Origin: Bacillota bacterium | GTDB taxonomy: Bacteria; Bacillota_A; Clostridia; Christensenellales; Aristaeellaceae | Length of the DNA: 38,465 nt | NCBI GenBank assembly: GCA_023421735.1 | Contig: JAEZSP010000044.1 | Location: 1-38,465 of the forward strand | Direction: 5' to 3' | Part shown: positions 32,657-38,465 of the stretch, piece by piece | How positions within the stretch are numbered: position 1 is the first letter of the stretch | Layout: each line of letters starts with the position of its first letter | Notes under the pieces: generated by a model | Told to the model about the DNA's origin: nothing | Database searches by the model: none | The model's input: only the letters and a program-made list of their open reading frames with translations | Translations under genes and position numbers: made by a program

Positions 32657-35071
32657 ATGAAGAACATACCTTTTTACAACCCGGAAGGGATCGAGACAAA
32701 GTGGCAGCGGCACTGGGAAGACACGCACGCCTTCGCAGCCGAGAAGAGCCATGCCAAGCCGAAATTTTACCCCCTGATCGAGTTCCCGTACCCCTCCGGG
32801 GCGGGCCTGCACGTGGGGCATCCGCGTTCGAACACGGCGATGGACATCATCGCCAGAAAGCGCCGGATGGAAGGCTATAACGTGCTCTTCCCCATCGGCT
32901 ACGATTCGTTCGGCCTGCCGACGGAGAACTACGCCATCAAAAACCACATCCATCCCGCGATTGTCACACACGACAACATCGAGCGGTTCCGCGCGCAGCT
33001 GAAACGGCTCGGATTCTCCTTCGATTACGACCGCGAAATCGCAACCACGGATCCGAAATATTACAAGTGGACGCAGTGGATCTTCCTGAAGCTGTTCGAG
33101 GCAGGACTCGCCTACAAGCTCGAGATGCCCATCAACTTCTGCACGAGCTGCAAGGTCGGACTTGCAAACGAAGAGGTCGTGGGCGGCGTGTGCGAAAGAT
33201 GCGGCGGTGAGGTCGTTCGGCGCGTGAAATCCCAGTGGATGCTGAAGATCACCGAATATGCGCAGAAGCTTCTCGACGGTCTGGACGACGTGGACTTCAT
33301 CGAGCGCGTCAAGACGCAGCAGCGCAACTGGATCGGCCGCTCGGAGGGTGCGGAGGTCGACTTCACGCTCACGACGGGCGACAAGCTGACCGTTTACACC
33401 ACGCGCCCGGATACGTTGTTCGGCGCGACGTACATGGTCATGTCGCCGGAACACCCGCTGATCGACGCGCACAGGGAAAAAATCACCAATTACGACGCGA
33501 TCGTCGAATACCGCGAGGCGGCCGCGCGCAAGAGCGACTTTGAGCGAACGGAGCTCAACAAGGAAAAGACCGGCGTCGCCATCGAAGGCATCGCGGCGGT
33601 CAACCCGGTCAACGGCAAAGAGATTCCCGTGTGGGTATCCGATTACGTGCTGATGGGCTACGGCACCGGCGCGATCATGGCCGTTCCGGCGCACGACGAG
33701 CGCGACTGGGAATTCGCCAAAAAGTTCGAACTGCCGATCATTGAGGTCGTGGCGGGCGGAAACGTCATGGATGCGGCATACACGGACATTGCGGACGGCG
33801 TTTTGGTCAATTCCGAGTTCCTCGACGGCATGAAAGTTGCGGAAGCAAAAAAGACGATTACCCAGTGGCTGGCGGAAAAGGGTCTCGGTCAAAAGAAGGT
33901 CAACTTCAAGCTGCGCGACTGGGTCTTCTCGCGTCAGCGCTACTGGGGCGAGCCGATCCCGCTGGTCAACTGCGAAAAATGCGGCTGGGTTGCGATTCCG
34001 TATGCGAAGCTGCCGCTCAAACTCCCCGAGGTCGAGAGCTACATGCCAACCGACAACGGCGAAAGCCCGCTCGCTGCGATGACCGACTGGGTGAACACCA
34101 CCTGTCCCCATTGCGGCGGCCCGGCAAAGCGTGAAACGGACACCATGCCCCAGTGGGCGGGATCAAGCTGGTACTTTTTGCGCTACATCGACCCGGACAA
34201 CGATGATGCCTTCGCATCGATGGAGGAGCTGAAATACTGGCTGCCCATCGACTGGTACAACGGCGGCATGGAGCATACGACGCTGCATCTTCTCTATTCA
34301 AGGTTCTGGCATCACTTCCTCTACGATCAGGGGTACGTACCCACGCCCGAGCCGTACCAGAAGCGCACGAGCCACGGCATGATCCTCGGGACGGACGGCG
34401 AGAAGATGTCCAAATCGCGCGGCAACGTCATCAACCCCGACGAGATCGTCTCCGAGATCGGCGCGGATGCCTTCCGGCTATACGAGATGTTCATGGGCGC
34501 GTTTGATCAGGCGATTCCATGGTCGACCGAGGGCGCGCGCGGCTGCCGCCGGTTCCTCGACCGCGTTTGGAAGCTGATGGAGACGATGAACGAAGGCGAA
34601 GGCGTGTCAAAGGACATGGCATACGACGTGCACTTCACGATCAAAAAGGTCACGGAGGACTACGAGCGGATGAAGTACAACACAGCCATCGCGCAGATGA
34701 TGTCCCTGGTCAACGCGTTTTACGCGAAGGGGCAGATCACGCGCGGCGAGATGAAGATTCTCATCCAGCTTTTAAACCCCGTCGCCCCGCACATAACCGA
34801 GGAGATCAACGAGCTGTGCGGCTTTGGCGGCGAGCTTGCCAAAAAGGCCTGGCCTGTCTGTGACGAAAAGGCGCTTGTGCAGGAATCGGTTGAGATCGCT
34901 TTGCAGATCAACGGGAAGCTGCGCGGGCATCTCGAGGTGCCCACCGCGCTGACGGTCCAGGAAGCGGGCGACTTCTTCATGGCAATCGAAGACGTCATCA
35001 AGGCAATCGACGGGCGCAAGGTGAAAAAACTGATTTACGTGCCCGGACGGCTTGTCAACATCGTCGTTTAA
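32657..35071 (+). CDS. leuS: Leucyl-tRNA synthetase
   Basis: The 804-residue class I synthetase has FPYPSGAGLHVGHPR (HIGH-type motif), a zinc-like CTSCKVG...CERCG site, an editing domain with TTRPDTLFGATYMV, a second cysteine pair set near NCEKCGW and TCPHCGG, and the KMSKS motif in GEKMSKSRGN. It charges tRNA-Leu. I chose the ATG at 32657, after GGAGGA; ATGs further upstream lie in the T-box terminator. Length is normal for bacteria. It is monocistronic, with a terminator after it. Confidence 0.98.
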   Translation: MKNIPFYNPEGIETKWQRHWEDTHAFAAEKSHAKPKFYPLIEFPYPSGAGLHVGHPRSNTAMDIIARKRRMEGYNVLFPIGYDSFGLPTENYAIKNHIHPAIVTHDNIERFRAQLKRLGFSFDYDREIATTDPKYYKWTQWIFLKLFEAGLAYKLEMPINFCTSCKVGLANEEVVGGVCERCGGEVVRRVKSQWMLKITEYAQKLLDGLDDVDFIERVKTQQRNWIGRSEGAEVDFTLTTGDKLTVYTTRPDTLFGATYMVMSPEHPLIDAHREKITNYDAIVEYREAAARKSDFERTELNKEKTGVAIEGIAAVNPVNGKEIPVWVSDYVLMGYGTGAIMAVPAHDERDWEFAKKFELPIIEVVAGGNVMDAAYTDIADGVLVNSEFLDGMKVAEAKKTITQWLAEKGLGQKKVNFKLRDWVFSRQRYWGEPIPLVNCEKCGWVAIPYAKLPLKLPEVESYMPTDNGESPLAAMTDWVNTTCPHCGGPAKRETDTMPQWAGSSWYFLRYIDPDNDDAFASMEELKYWLPIDWYNGGMEHTTLHLLYSRFWHHFLYDQGYVPTPEPYQKRTSHGMILGTDGEKMSKSRGNVINPDEIVSEIGADAFRLYEMFMGAFDQAIPWSTEGARGCRRFLDRVWKLMETMNEGEGVSKDMAYDVHFTIKKVTEDYERMKYNTAIAQMMSLVNAFYAKGQITRGEMKILIQLLNPVAPHITEEINELCGFGGELAKKAWPVCDEKALVQESVEIALQINGKLRGHLEVPTALTVQEAGDFFMAIEDVIKAIDGRKVKKLIYVPGRLVNIVV

Positions 35072-35082
35072 TGCTATCCTAT

Positions 35083-35118
35083 CCCGGGCGGCATCCGCAT
35101 CGGCCTCGCCCGGGTTTT
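35083..35118 (+). terminator. Intrinsic terminator of leuS
   Basis: CCCGGGCG (35083-35090) and CGCCCGGG (35107-35114) form an eight-base-pair stem with a 16-base loop, followed by TTTT and later another T-run. Confidence 0.75.
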
Positions 35119-35158
35119 CCGTGCTTTTCGCGCATACACATAAACCGGGGGTGATTCC

Positions 35159-35974
35159 TTGACGGCAATCCAATCGTTTATCCTGGGAATGGTGCAGGGA
35201 CTGACGGAATTTCTGCCTGTCAGTTCATCGGGGCATCTGATGATTTTACAAAAAGCGTTCGGCATCTCGGCGGAGGCGGGCCAGCTGCTCACGCTGGACG
35301 TCCTTTTGCATCTTGGGACGCTGCTCGCCGTGTTCGTCGTCTATTGGCGCAGAATTCTCAACATGATCATGCATCCGGTGCAATCGGAGCTGAAGTGGCT
35401 CGTTCTCGCAACGATCCCGGCGGTGATCGCGGCCCTCACGATCAACTTCAGCGCAGTATTTGAGGGCAAGTTCATCGTCTGGTCGTTTTATCTGACCTCA
35501 ATCGTGCTCGTTGCCGGGAACTTCATCGGCGAACAGCGGCGCTTGCAAAAAAAATACCACAAGTCGGTCACGTGGGTCGACGCGGTGGTGATGGGCATCA
35601 TGCAGGCAGTTGCGATTCTCCCGGGGCTTTCGCGCTCGGGCAGCACCATTACGGGCGGCCTTGCGAGCGGCTTGCCGCGCAAGCGCGCGGCGGACTTTGC
35701 ATTTCTGATGTCGATTCCGGCGATTCTGGGTTCCGTTGCGCTGCAGGCAAAGGATTTACTGTTCCCGGACGCGGCAACGCAGCCGGAGGCGGCGATTTCG
35801 GCGGGCGTGATCCTCGCGGGCGTCGCGGCGGCGGCGGTATTCGGGTTCCTGGCGATCAAGTTCATGCTGTGGGTCATCCGGCGGATCAGCCTCAACTGGT
35901 TTGCGCTCTACACGTTCCTTCTGGGCACCTATCTGCTCATTGACAAGTATCTTTTAAAGGGATTCATGGCCTGA
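35159..35974 (+). CDS. uppP: Undecaprenyl-diphosphatase
   Basis: The 271-residue membrane protein matches UppP/BacA: GMVQGLTEFLPVSSSGHL near the N-terminus holds the conserved Glu and Ser-rich motif, and PGLSRSGSTITGGL carries the second catalytic part with Arg. About seven to eight membrane segments are present. It recycles the undecaprenyl carrier for peptidoglycan synthesis and can give bacitracin tolerance. The start is TTG, shortly after GGGGGTG. No promoter is obvious in the 40 bases after the leuS terminator. Confidence 0.95.
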   Translation: MTAIQSFILGMVQGLTEFLPVSSSGHLMILQKAFGISAEAGQLLTLDVLLHLGTLLAVFVVYWRRILNMIMHPVQSELKWLVLATIPAVIAALTINFSAVFEGKFIVWSFYLTSIVLVAGNFIGEQRRLQKKYHKSVTWVDAVVMGIMQAVAILPGLSRSGSTITGGLASGLPRKRAADFAFLMSIPAILGSVALQAKDLLFPDAATQPEAAISAGVILAGVAAAAVFGFLAIKFMLWVIRRISLNWFALYTFLLGTYLLIDKYLLKGFMA

Positions 35975-35995
35975 TTGCGGAAGGTCCATACCAAA

Positions 35996-36033
35996 AAACA
36001 AAGGGGATCGCATCCACGCGATCCCCTTTGTTT
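35996..36033. terminator. Bidirectional terminator between uppP and the HPr-like gene
   Basis: Perfect 16-base arms AAACAAAGGGGATCGC (35996-36011) and its complement (36018-36033) surround a six-base loop. The A/T-rich outer ends supply a U-run in each direction. Both converging genes end within about 25 bases. Confidence 0.9.
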
Positions 36034-36037
36034 GCCC

Positions 36038-36277
36038 TTAACCGATCACGAAGGGCTTGATCTCATCCATGAGATCGTCGCAGTTGTCGGCGTACACTTC
36101 GAGCGTGATGGGCTTCGACAAATCCAGGCTGAATATTCCCAATATGGATTTGCCGTCCACCACATGGCGACCAACGCGAAGGTCAATATCATACGGATAC
36201 CGGTTCGCAATATTGACAAAACTCTTCACGTTCTCAGCCAGGCTAAGCTTGATGTTTACGGCCCTCATGTTCTTCAT
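36038..36277 (-). CDS. HPr-like protein lacking the phosphohistidine
   Basis: The ~79-residue protein has the HPr fold pattern: FVNIANRYPYDIDLRVGRHVVDGKSILGIFSLDLSKPITLEVYA aligns with the HPr core. The Ser of KSILG corresponds to the regulatory Ser46 of HPr. The stretch where HPr has IHARP reads LAENVKSF here, so the His15 needed for sugar transport is missing. This is the pattern of Crh, a regulatory HPr homologue phosphorylated on serine only. Whether the kinase uses this protein is unknown. Three starts are possible (36283 GTG, 36277 ATG, 36268 ATG); I prefer 36277, seven bases after AGGA. Confidence 0.8.
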   Translation of the reverse strand: MKNMRAVNIKLSLAENVKSFVNIANRYPYDIDLRVGRHVVDGKSILGIFSLDLSKPITLEVYADNCDDLMDEIKPFVIG

Positions 36278-36283
36278 CTCCAC

Positions 36284-36641
36284 ATCCTGCCGCGTCGCGC
36301 GGCTTCTGACTTGATTCTATAGTTACTATATGAAGGTTTCTAGCACCGGAGTATCATTTACCAACATTTAAGACAGAATTTTCGATCGCGCGTGCAATTG
36401 ATCTGCGGCACGGCGCGCATTTCAAGCGTGTCCCCTGTTTTATTGCGACTGTATGTGCAGAATGTTTATGATGTGTTCAGCGCGCGTTAAGTAAAAAAGA
36501 GCATACAGACGGCGCAGCCGCAACCAATTATTACTTTATCGTAAATTCCAGGTAAGCAACATTTCAGTTGCCGCAGAGTTGTGCGTGCATGACATGCAGA
36601 AATGAAGCCTCTGCATCCGCGCCCAATTTGTAAGTTTTTAG
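36284..36641. other. Long AT-richer intergenic region with no gene recognised
   Basis: This ~360-base stretch has no frame with a ribosome site on either strand. Its base composition is visibly more AT-rich than the genes around it. A weak minus-strand -10-like TATAGT occurs upstream of the HPr-like gene, but I could not place a matching -35 box. Confidence 0.5.
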
Positions 36642-36670
36642 TTGCGCGGCATATTTTCCGCTGTTATAAT
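36642..36670 (+). promoter_or_regulatory. Sigma-A promoter upstream of a short leader frame
   Basis: TTGCGC (36642-36647), a 17-base spacer and TATAAT (36665-36670). It is followed by GGGTGG and an ATG at 36695. Confidence 0.75.
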
Positions 36671-36694
36671 AGACATGAAGGGTGGTCAGCAAAA

Positions 36695-36742
36695 ATGAAG
36701 AACGCAATCGTTGTTTTCCCCGGGAGGGCGACGATCCTTTAA
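36695..36742 (+). CDS. 15-residue leader-like frame, rich in aliphatic residues
   Basis: The frame reads MKNAIVVFPGRATIL and stops at 36742, just before two competing hairpins (GGGAGGG 36722-36728, CCCTCCC 36743-36749, GGGAGG 36757-36762). It follows a good promoter and a GGGTGG ribosome-like site nine bases upstream. It may be a leader peptide of an attenuator. The first ten residues also resemble the start of PurQ (MK-AVIVFPG), so it could be the remnant of a purQ-like gene. I cannot decide between them. Confidence 0.4.
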   Translation: MKNAIVVFPGRATIL

Positions 36743-36762
36743 CCCTCCCGCTGGCTGGGAGG

Positions 36763-37007
36763 AATCACTTTGGATTTGATACCATCGCATGGCATTGGTA
36801 TGGCCAGCGGTATGAACATATGCAGACCAAGACGAACGATGTGGGCTTCCTTTTGCAGGTGCTGCGCGCGCAGGGCGTTTCGCAAGGCGCGCGGATACTC
36901 GAAGTTGTGTGCGGTGGCGGGTGTACCGCAACTTCACGGATGAACCGCTGCCGGAACCCAGCACCAACGGCACGTTCCGCGCGACCATCTGGGCTGTGAA
37001 GCCGTAA
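36763..37007 (+). pseudogene. Remnants of a SAM-methyltransferase-like gene
   Basis: In one frame (about 36768-36920) the sequence reads FDTIAWHWYGQRYEHMQTK and then ARILEVVCGGG, like the start and motif I (E/DxGxGxG) of a class I methyltransferase; the usual Gly before Cys is Val here. In another frame (36918-37007) RVYRNFTDEPLPEPSTNG to IWAVKP and a stop looks like the C-terminal end of a protein. The middle ~100-150 residues are missing. I read this as an internally deleted, frameshifted relic. Confidence 0.55.
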
Positions 37008-37045
37008 ACGATCGACGTCGCACCAAACGCGAAAGGGAGAGACGC

Positions 37046-37678
37046 ATGCAGAACCATTTGGAGATCATCGGGACGCTCAAGGACATTTATGAGGTTTCCG
37101 CCGCATACGGTCTTAAATCCTATATTTGGGGCGGCCTTTGTGTCGATCTTCTCAAGGGCGAATGGACGCGGGAACATGGCGACGCCGACCTGTTTTGCGA
37201 AAACCTCATTGATCACTTGGACGAACTCAGGAACGCATACGAAGCGCGCGGATACGAGACAAAGTACCTTCCCGATTTCTGGATGCTTCAGATTCGCAAG
37301 GGAGAGATGCGCGCGGGATTCAATATGGTCAGAAACGTCGACGGCATCGCGCATTGGCACCACATCGGCATCCACGGAACGGTGTTTTTCCCCTTCGAAT
37401 GGCTCGATCAGACGCCCATCGACTTCTTCGGCACGTCTGCGTACACCATTGGGGTTCGACTGGCTTGGGTACTCAAGGCATATCCGCACCTTTTGAGCCC
37501 GGAATGGAAGGGGCGGGAGAAGGATCGGGTTGATTTGGAGAAGCTGGACGGACTTCTGCACGCGCAGAAAATCGAGAAGGCGGCGTTCCTGCGGCACGTT
37601 TGGGCACACAATCCTTTCTGGTACGCGCGGGGATACGCGGAATACGAGTTCCCAGTCGCGTGCGGGGAGGAAATGTGA
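37046..37678 (+). CDS. Nucleotidyltransferase-like protein (aminoglycoside/lincosamide type)
   Basis: The 210-residue protein has the nucleotidyltransferase pattern YIWGGLCVDLLKGEWTREHGDADLF (given in parts: GG, then Asp-Ala-Asp), as in the LinB/ANT(2'')-like group. Such enzymes adenylylate antibiotics or other small molecules; most distant relatives are uncharacterised, so resistance cannot be claimed. No signal peptide. The ATG lies after GGGAGAG. Its stop overlaps the GTG of the next gene (ATGTGA), so the two are coupled. Confidence 0.75.
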   Translation: MQNHLEIIGTLKDIYEVSAAYGLKSYIWGGLCVDLLKGEWTREHGDADLFCENLIDHLDELRNAYEARGYETKYLPDFWMLQIRKGEMRAGFNMVRNVDGIAHWHHIGIHGTVFFPFEWLDQTPIDFFGTSAYTIGVRLAWVLKAYPHLLSPEWKGREKDRVDLEKLDGLLHAQKIEKAAFLRHVWAHNPFWYARGYAEYEFPVACGEEM

Positions 37679-38235
37679 AGCGCCTCGCGCGGGCGGCCTT
37701 ATGGGCGACGGTTGCGACTGGCGCTCTGTTGATCGTATCATTCGTTCCGAACCTTCTTGGGCTTGACTACGTATCGTATTCACCGGTCATGGCGCTGCTG
37801 CTGCTCTTTCTGGTCTGCCTGTCCGCGCTTTTTCTTCTGAATGCAATTCTGGCAAAAGGGCGGCTCGTGCGCAGGATCACATGCGGCCTATTGGGTCTGG
37901 GCGGGCTGGTTGCGTTCGTTTACGGCGCGTGGGTCTATAGCCTTGTAGGCAACATCATCTATACCGACGCGCGCATAGAATTGTCTCCCTCGGGGACAAA
38001 TCGGCTGCTCCTCACAAAAGAAGGATCTTTTGAAGCCAGCTATTGGGCTTATCCCATGCTCAACGCCTTTTTTTACCGGACGCAGGACGGCGTCTTCATC
38101 GCCAATTACGATTGGGATGGCGAGATCCCGCAGGTGGAATGGATTTCGGATACGCAGGCGCGGGTGTGGTTATCCGACGGGGAAAACTCAGAGAGTGTCG
38201 GAGACACAGAGGAAATCGTCGTGCGGTTCGATTGA
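37675..38235 (+). CDS. Small membrane protein, function unknown
   Basis: The 186-residue product has three hydrophobic segments (about residues 7-28, 35-60 and 68-92), then a ~90-residue soluble part with IELSPSGTNRLLLT and FFYRTQDGVFIANYDWDG. That soluble part resembles the end of some uncharacterised Gram-positive membrane proteins, but I cannot name a family. The GTG at 37675 follows GGGGAGGA and overlaps the stop of the nucleotidyltransferase gene. Longer frames upstream lie inside that gene and have no ribosome site. Confidence 0.75.
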   Translation: MKRLARAALWATVATGALLIVSFVPNLLGLDYVSYSPVMALLLLFLVCLSALFLLNAILAKGRLVRRITCGLLGLGGLVAFVYGAWVYSLVGNIIYTDARIELSPSGTNRLLLTKEGSFEASYWAYPMLNAFFYRTQDGVFIANYDWDGEIPQVEWISDTQARVWLSDGENSESVGDTEEIVVRFD

Positions 38236-38267
38236 CCGGATCCGCCGAAAAAAAGCGAAAATAGTTG

Positions 38268-38296
38268 TTGACAAGGGTTCCAGAATTGTGTATAAT
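38268..38296 (+). promoter_or_regulatory. Consensus sigma-A promoter of a tRNA operon
   Basis: A perfect TTGACA (38268-38273), 17 bases and a perfect TATAAT (38291-38296), about 50 bases upstream of tRNA-Gln. Confidence 0.93.
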
Positions 38297-38344
38297 ATCA
38301 TTCGTCGGTCGGACGCGGGTCAGCGGGTCCCAAGACAAAAATGA

Positions 38345-38418
38345 TGCCGAATTGTGTAATGGTAGCACCTACGACTCTGACTCGTATTGTCTAGGTTCGA
38401 ATCCTAGTTCGGCAGCCA
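38345..38418 (+). tRNA. tRNA-Gln (anticodon CUG)
   Basis: Acceptor arms TGCCGAA (38345-38351) and TTCGGCA (38408-38414) pair fully; anticodon stem TACGA/TCGTA encloses the loop CTCTGAC with anticodon CTG, which reads CAG. The T-loop GGTTCGAATCC is standard. CCA is encoded at 38416-38418. Confidence 0.95.
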
Positions 38419-38422
38419 ATAT

Positions 38423-38465
38423 GCCTCCATGGTCAAGAGGTTAAGACGTCGCCCTCTCACGGCGA
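38423..38465 (+). tRNA. tRNA-Glu (anticodon CUC), cut by the window edge
   Basis: The 5' half is present: acceptor GCCTCCA, D-arm GGTCAAGAGGTTAAGAC and anticodon stem-loop CGCC-CTCTCAC-GGCG with anticodon CTC, typical of tRNA-Glu. The 3' half lies outside the window. Confidence 0.88.

Noticed and set aside
32639..34111. 490-codon open frame on the minus strand opposite leuS
   Set aside because: It is entirely antisense to a certain gene, has Arg/Asp/Val-rich composition typical of reversed GC-rich codons, and shows no ribosome site or known motif.
1..38465. CRISPR arrays, insertion sequences and prophage genes
   Set aside because: No regularly spaced direct repeats, transposases, integrases or phage structural genes were seen on either strand.

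Overview
The window reads as a chromosomal segment of a spore-forming, GC-rich member of the Clostridia (Bacillota). Spore morphogenesis (spoIVA), the darA-holB-ricT cluster, a class B sortase, a T-box leader on leuS, AGGAGG-type ribosome sites, many consensus sigma-A promoters with 17-base spacers and frequent TTG/GTG starts all point that way. The genus cannot be named from sequence alone. High GC produces many long antisense open frames; these are left out.

Layout. 1-2700 (minus strand): a leader-like stretch, then darA, holB and ricT behind one promoter. 2700-6270: spoIVA (minus) diverges from a sortase B gene and a CotS-like kinase-fold gene (plus). 6270-10000 (minus): an AEC-type transporter, an aldo/keto reductase and a threonine aldolase behind a consensus promoter and a leader with an attenuator-like hairpin; a truncated phosphotransferase lies at the end. 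10200-14000 (plus): an AraC regulator, a secreted SH3-repeat protein, an MFS transporter and an XRE regulator. 14100-16950 (minus): three translationally coupled genes for a transglutaminase-like protein, a cytoplasmic sialidase-family protein and a small protein with possible ADP-ribosyltransferase-like features.

17060-24670 (plus): a six-gene ABC export operon with three consecutive membrane-fusion/adaptor-type proteins, a duplicated FtsX/MacB-like permease and two ATPases, the second with an AbrB-like tail. Next comes a secreted SH3/NlpC-P60 cell-wall hydrolase, then an ion-permease gene on the other strand. 27640-32290: threonine biosynthesis split into hom-asd (minus) and thrC-thrB (plus), whose promoters overlap face to face. 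32290-35070: a palindromic repeat/terminator block, then leuS under a T-box with a CUC specifier. 35160-36280: uppP and an HPr-like protein without the usual phosphohistidine, converging on a shared hairpin terminator. 36280-37010: a long region with a promoter, a short leader-like frame and gene remnants. 37046-38235: a nucleotidyltransferase-like gene coupled to a membrane protein. 38345 to the end: tRNA-Gln(CUG) and the start of tRNA-Glu(CUC).

The best candidates for undescribed biology are the three-adaptor ABC operon with its AbrB-tailed ATPase, the coupled transglutaminase/sialidase/ART-like operon, and several regulatory structures: overlapping thr promoters, the transporter leader, and paired alternative hairpins. 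All function calls come from motif recognition by eye; no database search was run.
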